Source: Phycisphaeraceae bacterium (GTDB lineage: Bacteria; Planctomycetota; Phycisphaerae; Phycisphaerales; UBA1924). From it: a stretch of 53,974 bases of DNA. The position numbers and the translations under genes are program-made. Under the pieces are notes generated by a model. The model did not search any database and was not told the DNA's origin. It was given only the letters and a program-made list of their open reading frames with translations. Within the stretch, counting starts at the first letter, position 1; each line of letters begins with the position of its first letter. The stretch covers positions 1 through 53,974 of the forward strand of contig JAHBXG010000027.1 of NCBI GenBank assembly GCA_019636565.1. Reading direction: 5' to 3'. This document shows positions 26,045 to 35,416 of the stretch, piece after piece.

Positions 26045-26102
26045 AGCAATAGCGTAGCGAACTCGGAGGCGGATCCCAAAGGCATTTGAGGGAACCGATT
26101 CT

Positions 26103-26492
26103 TCAGCGGGATGCGTTGTTGACCATGATCTGAAGCGACTCGAGATAACCTGCGGCGGCGGTTCCCATTCCGACGCACGGAATAACGCTGGCAAGAAACG
26201 CCTTTGAGGCCTTGGCGTCGAGCGTGATGGGCGGGGACGCACCCGCACCCCCCCATGACGTGATCTCAAGCAAATGCCCAGTGCCCATTGACGGCTCCAA
26301 GGACTGCCGAAAGCAGGCGAGCACCTCGGCGGACGTTTCGACCGGCGTGACGCCGATGGGCGCGATTCCTCGCGTGGCGGTCCAGTCTGTTGCGCCGTCA
26401 AGGGCTGCCTTGTCCGCCCAAAAAATAGTCGGAGGCATCGGTCGATCGCTCGGGCCGATCCACGCGACGATGATGGCTTTGGGATTTGTCAT
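26103..26492 (-). CDS. Hypothetical protein
   Basis: ATG 26490-26492 (MTNPKAIIVAWIGPSD) gives 129 residues. The open frame continues upstream, but that part is the shadow of the PEP-CTERM gene. The sequence is non-repetitive with plausible alternating strand and helix segments (GTGHLLEITSWGG, then KASKAFLASVIPCVG), so it may be real. There is no good ribosome binding site and no recognised family. It lies upstream of the S1/P1 nuclease on the same strand. The 26493-26749 stretch upstream holds nothing identifiable. Confidence 0.4.
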   Translation of the reverse strand: MTNPKAIIVAWIGPSDRPMPPTIFWADKAALDGATDWTATRGIAPIGVTPVETSAEVLACFRQSLEPSMGTGHLLEITSWGGAGASPPITLDAKASKAFLASVIPCVGMGTAAAGYLESLQIMVNNASR

Positions 26493-26749
26493 GATGGGAG
26501 AAGCGACGTCTCCAGAGGCCGCGGTCGCGCGAAGTTGGACGACTGATGATTTGGATCGTTGTCCGAATGCTACGAGAAGCAGGCGAACGTACCAATCGAC
26601 ACTTGCTGCTATGGGTTCCGGATCATGGCGCGATCTCGGCGCGGCGACCGTCGTGAATCGACGCGGAACTGGCGGGCCCGGCCTGTATAGCCGGGCGCCG
26701 CCCAACATTCGATGTGCCCGCGGAACGCCGCGTTGCTGCTTTGCCTTGA

Positions 26750-27520
26750 TCAGCGACGGCGACGGCGCACGGCGATGATGCCGGCGAAGGCCAACACACT
26801 CGCGGTGCCCGGGCTCGGAACGAGGCAATGCTCGCAATCGGTGCTGACGGTATAGATATCGCCGAAACGCTGGTCGATCGCGGCCTGCGTGAGGAAGGTG
26901 CCTCCCGCGGCGAGTTCGTTGATGCCGTTGATAGTGAGCAGCCCGCCCGCCGTGATGTTGAAGCCGTAGCTGCCGGTCCAAAGGACGCCGATCTCATTTG
27001 TTGTCTTGTCCCAGCAGACAAGGCTCAGTTCTGCGGTCCAGTCGATGGCGGCTCCCGACCATGTGCGCTTGGCTTGATCGGAGAAAGCCAATGTGTTGCC
27101 ACCGTTGGAGAACTTGTTCTGCACCCAGAGATTGGGGTAGTTGTTTCCGTCGCGACCTTTCAGGTCTTCATTCCAGTAGAACGGGTAGTCGTTTCCAGTT
27201 GGATCGAGCTCACCCGGATCGAAGTAGGGGGTGCCTGCTGGCGTAGCGGTGTTCAAGGGCTGATTCGTTTTGATCATCTGGAGCCAGCGGATCTCGCCGG
27301 CGAAATTCGCGGTCTTGGTCGCGTTGCCGCTGACCGTGATGCCGCCCGTGGCGCCGTTGGAGTAGATCGTGGGGGTGGCGAAGTTGATTGTGGCCAGGAG
27401 CTGTCCGTGGCACTTGATCTCTCGATCGACAATTCCCTGAATTGCGACCGCACCGAGCGACGAGGCGCTGCCGGCAACCAAGACGACCGCTGCAGAAAGC
27501 AAAGCAAGAGCGCGAGACAT
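26750..27520 (-). CDS. PEP-CTERM-type secreted protein
   Basis: ATG 27518-27520 (MSRALALLSAAVVLV) follows a GAGGAGA site six bases upstream and is preferred over an in-frame TTG five codons earlier; 256 residues. An N-terminal signal peptide leads a Gly/Thr/Asn-rich beta domain (GGITVSGNATKTANF). The end reads VPSPGTASVLAFAGIIAVRRRRR: a Pro-rich sorting motif, a membrane helix and an Arg cluster, which are the three parts of a PEP-CTERM signal recognised by exosortase. No exosortase is in the window. Probably an exported, cell-surface or matrix protein. Confidence 0.82.
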   Translation of the reverse strand: MSRALALLSAAVVLVAGSASSLGAVAIQGIVDREIKCHGQLLATINFATPTIYSNGATGGITVSGNATKTANFAGEIRWLQMIKTNQPLNTATPAGTPYFDPGELDPTGNDYPFYWNEDLKGRDGNNYPNLWVQNKFSNGGNTLAFSDQAKRTWSGAAIDWTAELSLVCWDKTTNEIGVLWTGSYGFNITAGGLLTINGINELAAGGTFLTQAAIDQRFGDIYTVSTDCEHCLVPSPGTASVLAFAGIIAVRRRRR

Positions 27521-27774
27521 ACTCAATCTCCTCAAGGGGACAGAGCGGACCGAGCGCCTTCGTTCGGCCGAGCCACGATCTGAATGGCGGTGCGTCTTGC
27601 CCCGCCCGAATTTCGGGCACGCGCTTGCAAATCTGGAAACAGGCGCGCCAGAAAATCCGGCCCGCGCCGGACTCGGGCAGTTTCCCGAGAATGTCAGGCG
27701 GTGTCAAGAACCGAGTTGCCCGAAATCGAGTCTTCACTCGTTATGGGATCGTGTTTTGTTGGGGCACGACGCCA

Positions 27775-28893
27775 CTACGACACAAACAGGTCGCGGTGAG
27801 GTTCGTCGTCTCTTTCAGGGCGAGCGGCCCGGGACATGAGCGTTCCGATGGCGGTCAGCGGATCGACCTTTTCAAACAGCACTGCGTGGACAGCGCGGGT
27901 GATGGGAACCTCGACCCGGTATTTCTCGGCGAGTTGGATGACCGCCCGGGTGGTGTAGACACCTTCGACAACAAACGGAGATTGCGAAAGGTACTGCTCA
28001 ACATTGGCGCCGCGCCCGATCGCTTCGCCGCACGAGCGGTTTCGGCCCTCGGGGCTGAAGCAACTGGTTGCAAGGTCACCCATGCCGGCGATGCCTGCGA
28101 AGGTTTGGGTGGAAGCGCCCATGGCCGCGCCCAGGCGGGAGATTTCGGCCATGCCTCGAGAGAGCAGCGCGCTTTTGGCGTTATTACCGGCTTTGAGACC
28201 GTCGAGAACGCCTGCAGCAATAGCGATCACGTTCTTAACCGCGCCCGCGAGTTCAACCCCCAGCAGGTCGCTGCTGGTGTACACCCGGAGCCACGAGGCG
28301 GTGAAGAGTGACTGCACATTGCATGCGAAGGCGGGATCGTCGCTGGCGGCAACCATCGCGGCGGGGAGGCAGAGCGCGAGTTCCGCGGCGATCGTCGGTC
28401 CTGAGAGGCAGGCAATGGGGCGGGGTTTTCGATCGGGGTTGTCGCGTCCGGAGCGACGGAGCACATCGGCAATGATCTCGGAAGGGCGGAGCATCGTGCC
28501 CTCTTCGATGCCTTTCGAAACCGAAACCAGGCCGGCACCATCCGGGAGCAAAGGGGCCGCACTCTCCAGCGCCGCCCGAATGAACTGCACAGGGATCGCG
28601 ATGACGACGATGTCCGCATCCTGCAGCGCATCGCGCAGATTGAGGCAGATTTCCACGCGTTCGGGGAGCCGAAAGTGTTGGAGCCGCGGGCTGCGCCGAG
28701 TTTGCGCTAATTGGGCCGCCTCCGACGGGTTTCGTCCCCAGATTCGCACATTGAGGGGGCGTCGCATGAGGCCGGGGGCCGGAGGGGGCTGCTCGGCGGC
28801 AGCAGAAAGCACGGCCGAGCACACCAAGCCCATCTGCCCGAGCCCAAGGATCGTGACGGTTGGAAGTGCGGGGTTGTGGGGGGCGTTCTGCAA
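27775..28893 (-). CDS. gpsA: Glycerol-3-phosphate dehydrogenase [NAD(P)+]
   Basis: A TTG at 28891-28893 just before PTVTILGLGQMG is the nearest sensible start (372 residues); the open frame to 29133 crosses the divergent ATPase leader and has no homology. It reduces dihydroxyacetone phosphate to sn-glycerol-3-phosphate for phospholipid synthesis. The NAD-binding GLGQMG is followed by SVSKGIEEGTMLRPSEI, LSGPTIAAELA, VELAGAVKNVIAIAAGVLDGLKAGNNAKSAL with the catalytic lysine, and IAGMGDLATSCFSPEGRN. The PFVVEGVYTTRAV end is typical. The start is uncertain. Confidence 0.88.
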   Translation of the reverse strand: MQNAPHNPALPTVTILGLGQMGLVCSAVLSAAAEQPPPAPGLMRRPLNVRIWGRNPSEAAQLAQTRRSPRLQHFRLPERVEICLNLRDALQDADIVVIAIPVQFIRAALESAAPLLPDGAGLVSVSKGIEEGTMLRPSEIIADVLRRSGRDNPDRKPRPIACLSGPTIAAELALCLPAAMVAASDDPAFACNVQSLFTASWLRVYTSSDLLGVELAGAVKNVIAIAAGVLDGLKAGNNAKSALLSRGMAEISRLGAAMGASTQTFAGIAGMGDLATSCFSPEGRNRSCGEAIGRGANVEQYLSQSPFVVEGVYTTRAVIQLAEKYRVEVPITRAVHAVLFEKVDPLTAIGTLMSRAARPERDDEPHRDLFVS

Positions 28894-29105
28894 GTGAATT
28901 TGGAGCGAATTGCAGATGTTCGGATTCTGATCGAGATTCGCGCCCGAACCGTTCGGACCCAGTCGTCGTATTGTTGGCCTGCCGGATCGTTTGTTCGGTG
29001 GGGTGGCGTTCTGCCGAACCCCTTGGCCAGTGTCCTCATCAAATAATGGTCGAGCAGGGCTTACCCGTCCAGCCTCACTCGGCCAGATTTCACCCAAGAA
29101 GAACC

Positions 29106-31193
29106 ATGGCTTCCCACACCCACTCCCACCCACACACTCACCCCGCCGATCACGCTCTGAATGCTCACGACCACGCCAGCGACGAACTGGTGTGTTGCTC
29201 GCACCACGAGATCGAGATCGAGCGGTACATCAAACTCTGCCTGTTCGGCGGTGTGCTGGTGTTTGTGACCACGGCCGCCCGGGTGCTGCCACTGGGAATC
29301 TCGCCGGCGATCGTGCAGATTCCGGCGATGATCGGCGCGGTGCTGCTGGCCCTGCCCCTGCTGTACGCCGCGGCCAAGGAGGTTTGGGCGGTCCAACTTT
29401 CCAGTTCTTCTCTCGCGGCGATCGCCATCATCGCGGCCATTGCCATCGGTGAGTACGAGATGGCCGGTTGGCTGGCGTTCATCCTTGTCATTTTCGGTCA
29501 GTTTGTTCGGCGCAGCGCTACCGGCGCGCAGCGGGCGATCGCGGAACTGGTGCAGTTGACCCCGGATATCGCGCGGCTCGTTGATGGCGGTGCCGAGCGG
29601 GATGTGCCGCTTTCGCAGGTGAAGGTTGGTTCGCTCGTTCGTGTGCGTCCCGGCGAGAATTTGCCTGTGGACGGAAGAATCGCGACCGGCCGTTCGACAA
29701 TCAATCAGGCTTCGCTCACCGGCGAAGCGGCTCCTGTCGAGGTGCAGCCCGGCGATCAGGTGTACGCGGGCACAAGCAACCTGACGGGTGGACTGGATAT
29801 CGAGGTCACGCAGATCGGTGCCGACACGACGATTGGCAAGGTGACGCAGTTGATCCGGCAGGCGGAGCGAAGCCGTACGCCCCGGCAGTTGCTCATCGAG
29901 CAGGTGGCGGGGTTCTTTGTGCCGGTGGTGTTATCGGTCGCGTTTATCGTCTGGTTCTTTCTGAGTCAGTCGGAAGATCCGGAGATGCAGAAGAACGCGA
30001 TGAAGACGGCGGTGGTGGTGCTGGTTGTCGCCTGTCCTTCGGCGATCTTGCTTGCCAGCCCCAGTGCGATGCTGGCAGCGTTTGCTGCCGCGGCGCGTCT
30101 GGGCATCATGGTCAAGCAGCCGAGTTACCTCGAAGCCTCCGCCGATATCACGGCGGTCGTGCTCGATAAGACCGGCACGATCACCACCGGCAAGTTCCAG
30201 GTGACCAAATTGGCGCCGGTACCGGGCGTGGACGGGGCCGACTTGCTCCGTGCCGCGGCAAACGGCGAGCAGCATTCGAACCACCCGCTGGCGCAGTCGA
30301 TCCTGACCACGGCAAGGGCGGCGCGCGTCGAGGTGGATGGCACGCAGGATTACGAAGAAATTCACGGACGAGGCGTGATCGCGCGGACTTCGGTCGGCGA
30401 GATCCGGGTCGGCCGCGGCAGTTGGATTGCAGAAAACAACCCGGGCGTCGCCCACGAGATGGGCGAGGTCGAGAAGCGGATCGAGGGGATGACCGGCGTG
30501 CACGTGATGCGCGACGGACGGTACCTCGGCGCGGTTGGGTTGGAAGACACAGTGAGGCAGAATTGCCGCCAAGTGATCCAGAACCTGCGCGACAACGGCG
30601 TGAAGCACGTTGCGATGTTCACGGGCGACCGGCTGAGCGTGGCGACGCGCGTGGGCCAGGCCGTGGGCGTCGACATGATCGAGGCCGAGTGCCTGCCCGA
30701 AGAAAAGCACGAGCAGATCCGAGGCCTCAAGAAGCTTGGCTACCGCACGCTGATGGTCGGCGACGGCATCAACGACGGCCCGTCGCTCGCTGCGGCGGAC
30801 GTGGGCGTCGCGATGGGTCTGAGCGGCTCGGACATCGCGGCCAACTCCGCCGGTGTGGCGCTCATGAACGACGATCTGTCGCGCATCCCGTTCCTGATCG
30901 AACTTTCGCGGCGCACGCGCTCGATCATCGCGCAGAACATCGCGGTGTCGGTGCTGATCGCGGTCGTGGGCCTGGTGCTGGCTGCGACCGGCAACTTCAA
31001 TCGCGCCGGCGAGCTCGGCCTGCCCCTGGCCGGTCTCTACCACTTCCTGGGTGATATCTTCGTGCTGGCCAACAGCTTCCGCTTGTTCCGCTTCGGCGAG
31101 AGTTTTGCTTCGGCCGAATCGGTGCAGCCCGCGCTCAAGCGTCGTGCGGCATCGGTGCGTGGGCTGGGGGGTTCACAGCCGGCAGCAGCGTAA
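29106..31193 (+). CDS. P1B-type heavy-metal-transporting ATPase, CPS motif
   Basis: ATG 29106 starts a His-rich leader (MASHTHSHPHTHPADH) and CCSHH in place of a CxxC heavy-metal domain; 695 residues. The P-type core is intact: TGEA at 205-208, phosphorylation site DKTGT at 354-358, a GDGIND-type hinge (VGDGINDGPSLAAADVGVAMG). The membrane metal-site motif reads CPS at residues 310-312 (VVACPSAILLASPSAM), not the CPC, CPH or SPC of the better-known classes. The His-rich start suggests Zn, Co or Ni rather than Cu, but this is inference. It is followed by a strong terminator. Confidence 0.87.
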   Translation: MASHTHSHPHTHPADHALNAHDHASDELVCCSHHEIEIERYIKLCLFGGVLVFVTTAARVLPLGISPAIVQIPAMIGAVLLALPLLYAAAKEVWAVQLSSSSLAAIAIIAAIAIGEYEMAGWLAFILVIFGQFVRRSATGAQRAIAELVQLTPDIARLVDGGAERDVPLSQVKVGSLVRVRPGENLPVDGRIATGRSTINQASLTGEAAPVEVQPGDQVYAGTSNLTGGLDIEVTQIGADTTIGKVTQLIRQAERSRTPRQLLIEQVAGFFVPVVLSVAFIVWFFLSQSEDPEMQKNAMKTAVVVLVVACPSAILLASPSAMLAAFAAAARLGIMVKQPSYLEASADITAVVLDKTGTITTGKFQVTKLAPVPGVDGADLLRAAANGEQHSNHPLAQSILTTARAARVEVDGTQDYEEIHGRGVIARTSVGEIRVGRGSWIAENNPGVAHEMGEVEKRIEGMTGVHVMRDGRYLGAVGLEDTVRQNCRQVIQNLRDNGVKHVAMFTGDRLSVATRVGQAVGVDMIEAECLPEEKHEQIRGLKKLGYRTLMVGDGINDGPSLAAADVGVAMGLSGSDIAANSAGVALMNDDLSRIPFLIELSRRTRSIIAQNIAVSVLIAVVGLVLAATGNFNRAGELGLPLAGLYHFLGDIFVLANSFRLFRFGESFASAESVQPALKRRAASVRGLGGSQPAAA

Positions 31194-31219
31194 AGCGACT
31201 TTTTCACACTTTTGCCATC

Positions 31220-31247
31220 AAGCCCGGGTTTGTCCCCGGGCTTTTTT
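31220..31247 (+). terminator. Intrinsic terminator of the P-type ATPase gene
   Basis: AAGCCCGGG (31220-31228) and CCCGGGCTT (31235-31243) form a 9-bp perfect stem around a 6-base loop, followed by TTTT on the plus strand. It sits between the ATPase stop and the convergent mgtE stop. On the minus strand only two T follow, so it acts mainly on the plus strand. Confidence 0.9.
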
Positions 31248-31248
31248 C

Positions 31249-32721
31249 TTAGAGAAGCGTCCCGCGGAGGATCAGTATCGCGGCCGTGAAGTAGATGATG
31301 ATTCCCGTCACGTCGACCAGCGTCGCCACGAACGGCGTGCTTGAGCCTGCAGGGTCGAGCTTGAGTTTCTTGAGTCCAAAGGGCAGCAGTGCGCCCATGA
31401 TCGACCCCCAGAGCACGACACCGAAGAGGCTCGTCGAGATCGCCGCGGCAAGTCGGACGTAGTGCTCCTGCACCGACACGTTGGTGACAACATCGCCGTT
31501 GGGCATTGTGCGGGTATCGACCCACCAGCCCATGAGTCCCCAGATGCCGACACGGACGAAGCCGAGGCAACCGATGATGAGTCCGAGCAAGGAGGCGACG
31601 ATAAGTTCGCGTCGGAGAACCTTCCACCAATCTTTCACCACCACTTCACCCGTACCTAGGGCGCGAATGACGAGCGTGGAACTCTGGGAGCCGGAATTGC
31701 CGCCGGAAGAGATGATGGCCGGAATGAAGATCGAGAGCACGACGACTTTCTGGATCTCGCCGTCGAAGTAGCGGAGCGTGTTGCTGGTGAGCAGTTCGCT
31801 CAGGAACAGCAACGCGAGCCAGGGGGCGCGCTTCTGCACCAGTGAGCCAACGCTGGCCTGGGCGAAGTTTTCTTCCAGCGCGGCCATGCCGCCGACTTTC
31901 TGGATGTCTTCGGTGAATTCCTGCTGCGCAACGTCCGCAACGTCGTCGGCGGTGACGATGCCGATGAGATTGCCCCGGCTATCGACGACCGGGAGCGCGG
32001 TCCGGTCGTAGCGGGCCATCAACTGCACCGCTTCTTCCTGGGGCTGATCGGCCCGCAGCGTGACGAAGTTGCGGTTCATCAGGTCTTCGATCTTCGCGGC
32101 GGGATCGGCAAGGAAGATCTGGCGCAGGCGCAGGTCGTCGATCAACTTGCCCGACTCATCAACGACGTACACGACATTGATGGTCTCGGCATCGCGACCG
32201 TGCTTGCGGACGTGGTCCAGTGCCTGCGCGACAGTCCAATCGGGTTTGATCTTCAGATAGTCGGGCGTCATCAGACGGCCGACGGTCCGGGGCGGGTAGC
32301 CGAGGATGGCCTGCGTGGTCGCGCGGGTCTCCGGCGAAAGGCTGGCGACCACGCGCTCGGCGACCGACTCGGGCAGTTCGTCGAGCAGGCGGGCCTGGTC
32401 GTCGGCGCTCATGCCCTCGATGACGCGGACCGAGCCTTCGGCGCCCAGTTCGTGGATCAGGCGCTCCTGGAGTTCGGGCGTGAGGTACGCGAAGGCTTCC
32501 GCCGCGGCATCGCGCGGCATGAAGCGGAAGCCCAGCGCGGCTTCGGTGGGATCGATGCTGGAAAGGATGTCGGCGACATCGACCGGCGGAAGGCCGTGGA
32601 GCGCGTTGCGCACCTCGGAGAAGGCTCCCTCCTGGATGAGCGCCGAAATATCAGGGGCCAGCAGCTCGGCCGTGAGATTCACAGCCAGATCAAAGCACAC
32701 GCCAACATGGGTCGCAACCAC
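31249..32721 (-). CDS. mgtE: Magnesium transporter MgtE
   Basis: Coded from GTG 32719-32721 (490 residues); a GTG at 32679 is an alternative, and neither has a clear ribosome binding site. The cytoplasmic N domain (PPVDVADILSSIDPTEAALGF) is followed by two CBS domains (MTPDYLKIKPDWTVAQALDHV and MNRNFVTLRADQPQEEAVQLM) that sense Mg2+ and gate the pore. The five-helix channel has SSGGNSGSQSSTLVIRALGTGEV and a final VDVTGIIIYFTAA. The acidic and glycine pore motifs are intact. It is preceded by the BshB1-type deacetylase gene 18 bases upstream. Confidence 0.94.
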   Translation of the reverse strand: MVATHVGVCFDLAVNLTAELLAPDISALIQEGAFSEVRNALHGLPPVDVADILSSIDPTEAALGFRFMPRDAAAEAFAYLTPELQERLIHELGAEGSVRVIEGMSADDQARLLDELPESVAERVVASLSPETRATTQAILGYPPRTVGRLMTPDYLKIKPDWTVAQALDHVRKHGRDAETINVVYVVDESGKLIDDLRLRQIFLADPAAKIEDLMNRNFVTLRADQPQEEAVQLMARYDRTALPVVDSRGNLIGIVTADDVADVAQQEFTEDIQKVGGMAALEENFAQASVGSLVQKRAPWLALLFLSELLTSNTLRYFDGEIQKVVVLSIFIPAIISSGGNSGSQSSTLVIRALGTGEVVVKDWWKVLRRELIVASLLGLIIGCLGFVRVGIWGLMGWWVDTRTMPNGDVVTNVSVQEHYVRLAAAISTSLFGVVLWGSIMGALLPFGLKKLKLDPAGSSTPFVATLVDVTGIIIYFTAAILILRGTLL

Positions 32722-32739
32722 ATTGCGGTCAAAATAGGT

Positions 32740-33456
32740 TCAAAGCACCAGATCTCCGAGGCTCCGGAGGCCGAGTGGCTCGAGGGTGAAAAATGGTTCC
32801 GCGGCGGCGGTGCCGATGCGCGAACCCATGAATGTCACGCCGGCCTCGAGACGTTCGAGTAGACCCTTGGCGGCCGGATTGAGTTCGAATTGGGTGCGAT
32901 AGGCCGCGATTGCGTTGCGGCGCTTGCTCTCGTAACCCGAAATGTCCATGACAAACGTGGGGTCCGGGATGCGGCGCAGGTGCGTGCAGTAGTAGTAAAT
33001 GAGCCACTTGGGATAGAGCGGCGGCTTTCCAAGGTCTCCGGGCATGGGCTGGGAGGTCAGTTTCGCATCAAACCGGGCATCCTCCACGATCCGGGTGGTG
33101 GCGATGTGGTCGGGGTGCGCGTCTAGCGGGTGCGGGCAGAAGACGATCGTGGCCTGGTGCGCCCGGATCTGGCCTGCGACCGCGTGCCGCGTTTCGAGCG
33201 AGTGGACGACGCGCCGGTTGGGGAGGTCCAGCAAGGCCCGGGTGATCGCGGGCTTACCGGCGCCGGGCTGGAGCGCTGCCAGTGCTGCCTCGGCCTCTTT
33301 CAGCCGGGTGGGGCGGTCGCCAACGGGCGTTGGGCTCCCATCGGTCATGTCGAGGATCAGGATGCTGTGGCCCTGATCGGCAAGGCGTGAGATGGTGCCG
33401 CCCATGCCCAATTCCTGGTCATCGGGATGTGGACCCACTACAAGGATGTTTGCCAT
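32740..33456 (-). CDS. BshB1-type PIG-L deacetylase
   Basis: This 238-residue zinc deacetylase has the PIG-L motifs VGPHPDDQELGMGGT and HPLDAHPDHIATT. The middle LDMTDGSPTPVGDRPTRLKEAEAALAAL and the end PTFVMDISGYESKRRNAIAAYRTQF with GSRIGTAAAEPFF match the BshB1 subgroup, which removes the acetyl group from GlcNAc-malate in bacillithiol synthesis, better than the mycothiol or LPS branches. It would act in the cytoplasm. A BshC-like gene lies at 17562-18923. Other GlcNAc-conjugate deacetylases in this family have unknown substrates, so the pathway is an inference. Confidence 0.82.
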   Translation of the reverse strand: MANILVVGPHPDDQELGMGGTISRLADQGHSILILDMTDGSPTPVGDRPTRLKEAEAALAALQPGAGKPAITRALLDLPNRRVVHSLETRHAVAGQIRAHQATIVFCPHPLDAHPDHIATTRIVEDARFDAKLTSQPMPGDLGKPPLYPKWLIYYYCTHLRRIPDPTFVMDISGYESKRRNAIAAYRTQFELNPAAKGLLERLEAGVTFMGSRIGTAAAEPFFTLEPLGLRSLGDLVL

Positions 33457-33477
33457 GGTCGATTCCGATCTTGAGCA

Positions 33478-33933
33478 TCATTCTCGTGTGGGTGGTACAT
33501 CTTCAAACGACGGGGGCGGCTTGGCGTCGTCGCTCTTCGCGGCCAGCGAGAACGGGCCATCCGGCGGCTCGCCCTGCCAATTGAGCTGGCGGGCGTAAAC
33601 CCACAGCGGAATCGTGCTGCTGATGGTGGTGGCATTGCGCTGTTCCACCGGCGTCGGGGAAACGATGAAACTCGGATTTGGCGGAAGCAGCGAAATGAAG
33701 ACTTCGGTCCGCCCGCGTTGCTCCATGATTTGGTTCAGCTTGACGCGCCAGCCTCCGATGGGCGGATTGACGACCACGGTCCATTGCGGGCTGGATTCAA
33801 TCCAGATCGCCGGTCCGGTCCAGGCGTTGGGTGATTTTTCCGGAACGAACCGGCCGGCGCCGCAGCCCGCGAGCGCGAAGCCGGCAGCGACTGCGCCGAA
33901 ACAGCCAACGACTTTGCGAGTTTTGCGAGGCAT
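33478..33933 (-). CDS. Hypothetical lipoprotein
   Basis: ATG 33931-33933 (MPRKTRKVVGCFGAV) gives 151 residues; an ATG six codons upstream (33951) is equally possible since neither has a ribosome binding site. AAGFALAGC is a good lipobox. The mature domain (WIESSPQWTVVVNPPIGGWRVKLNQI, then EVFISLLPPNP) looks beta-rich and ends in a Pro/Asp-rich tail. No family is recognised. The deacetylase gene begins 21 bases downstream on the same strand, and the SpoIID-like gene is divergent. Confidence 0.7.
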   Translation of the reverse strand: MPRKTRKVVGCFGAVAAGFALAGCGAGRFVPEKSPNAWTGPAIWIESSPQWTVVVNPPIGGWRVKLNQIMEQRGRTEVFISLLPPNPSFIVSPTPVEQRNATTISSTIPLWVYARQLNWQGEPPDGPFSLAAKSDDAKPPPSFEDVPPTRE

Positions 33934-34045
33934 CGGAACGATTCTGTACATGCGCGAGGATGGTAACCGGTGGCCGCGGGCTCGCGGCCGAAAGGATGAG
34001 TCGATCGCGCGGATTCTGCCTGTTTCAATCTGGAGTCGTCAAACC

Positions 34046-35398
34046 ATGTCTCGCCACTGGATCGCGTGCGTTTCCCGCCTCGGCCTGATCGCCTCGGTCG
34101 TGCTGGCGTCGGTTGGGCTGGGAGGGTGCTCAACGTTCGACAGCAAGCCCGCGGGGCGGCCGGTGTCGTTTCGCGAGGAACCCGATATCCGGGTGCGGGT
34201 CAGGAAGAGCGTGCTGCAAACCAGGGTCGAAGGCCCGAGCCACATGGTGGTCCGCCCGACGACGGTGGTCCGGGCAGAGGCTGTGACCGGGCCGCTCACG
34301 TTCCGGGGCACGGTGAACGGGATGGTGATGACGGACGGCACGGGCCGTCAGCGTGAGTTTGCACCCGGTACCGACGTCGAGGTGCTCCCGAGGCAGATGA
34401 CGGACGCCGAACGGCGTTCCAGCGACGGATACAAGCCCGGCGATGCCCTGGTGGTGGACGGCGATACGCACCCGGGATTCGCGCTCATCCACTCAAGGTC
34501 GAGCGATGGGGGGGTGCTGGATGTGATCGGCGTGATGCCCATCGAAACGTACGTTCCTGGCGTCATCAGCCACGAGTTGATTGCGACGTGGCCGAGGCAG
34601 GCGTTCGAGTGCCAAGCGGTGGCGGCACGCAGTTATGCGCTGCATGAACGGGATCGATCGCGCCGGCTCGGCGAGTACTTTGATGTTGAGAGCAACACCA
34701 GCGACCAGATGTTCGGGGGGCTTTCCACCTTGCCCGTCGCGGTGGAGGCGACCCGTGCCACCCGGGGCGAGGTCATGACCGAGGGCCCCAGCGGGCCGGC
34801 GAGCAAGGTGCTGCTGCGAACCTATTACTCATCCACCTGCGGCGGCGAACAGGCTTCGGCCAAAGACGTCTTCCCGACCGCCGGTCCCAACGCATTCAAT
34901 CTGGCCAAGCCTCTCCAGGCGCAGAAGCGGGCGCATTTCTGCCAGAGCGCGGGCCGATATCGGTGGAGCGTGAAGCGGGATGATGTGGAACTTTCCAGAC
35001 GGATTCGCGGGTGGGGCACCAACGCCGGCCATCCGGTAAAGACGATGGGCCAGCTGACCGCGTGCAAGGTGCTCGATCGCAACGTCACGGGCCGCCCGAT
35101 CCGGTACCAACTGACGGACGACCGCAAGCAGGTCTTCAAGATCCAGGCGGAGGAACTCCGAAACGCCTGCAACTTCGCGGTGCCGGGCGCAGCGGAGATC
35201 ACGCGCGAAACGCGCGTCTACAGCGGCGACCTGGAGATGTCGTTTGCCTCGGGCGAAATCATCATCAACGGCAAGGGCTTCGGGCACGGCGTGGGCATGT
35301 GCCAGTACTGTGCCAAGGGCATGGCGGAAAAAGGCTGGGATTGGCCCTCGATGATGAAATTGTTCTACCCGGGCGCGGGGACCATGAAGGCGTATTGA
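34046..35398 (+). CDS. SpoIID/LytB-domain lipoprotein
   Basis: ATG 34046 (MSRHWIACVSRLGL) follows a CTGGAG site; 450 residues with lipobox GLGGC at Cys28. The long frame from 33614 overlaps the divergent lipoprotein and is not used. SpoIID hallmarks are GVMPIETYVPGVISHELIATWP with the catalytic-type glutamate, FECQAVAARSYALHER, YYSSTCGGEQ, and NGKGFGHGVGMCQYCAKGMAEKGWDWPSMMKLFYPGAG near the C terminus. Family members cleave peptidoglycan glycan strands. It is not evidence of sporulation; the domain is widespread in non-sporulating bacteria. It would act at the envelope, consistent with murA nearby. Confidence 0.88.
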   Translation: MSRHWIACVSRLGLIASVVLASVGLGGCSTFDSKPAGRPVSFREEPDIRVRVRKSVLQTRVEGPSHMVVRPTTVVRAEAVTGPLTFRGTVNGMVMTDGTGRQREFAPGTDVEVLPRQMTDAERRSSDGYKPGDALVVDGDTHPGFALIHSRSSDGGVLDVIGVMPIETYVPGVISHELIATWPRQAFECQAVAARSYALHERDRSRRLGEYFDVESNTSDQMFGGLSTLPVAVEATRATRGEVMTEGPSGPASKVLLRTYYSSTCGGEQASAKDVFPTAGPNAFNLAKPLQAQKRAHFCQSAGRYRWSVKRDDVELSRRIRGWGTNAGHPVKTMGQLTACKVLDRNVTGRPIRYQLTDDRKQVFKIQAEELRNACNFAVPGAAEITRETRVYSGDLEMSFASGEIIINGKGFGHGVGMCQYCAKGMAEKGWDWPSMMKLFYPGAGTMKAY

Positions 35399-35416
35399 GC
35401 GCGTCGCCGGGGATCG

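Noticed and set aside
27680..27708. Perfect TTGACA as the -35 of the PEP-CTERM gene
   Set aside because: No acceptable -10 lies 16-18 bases downstream (best GAAACT), so it is not called.
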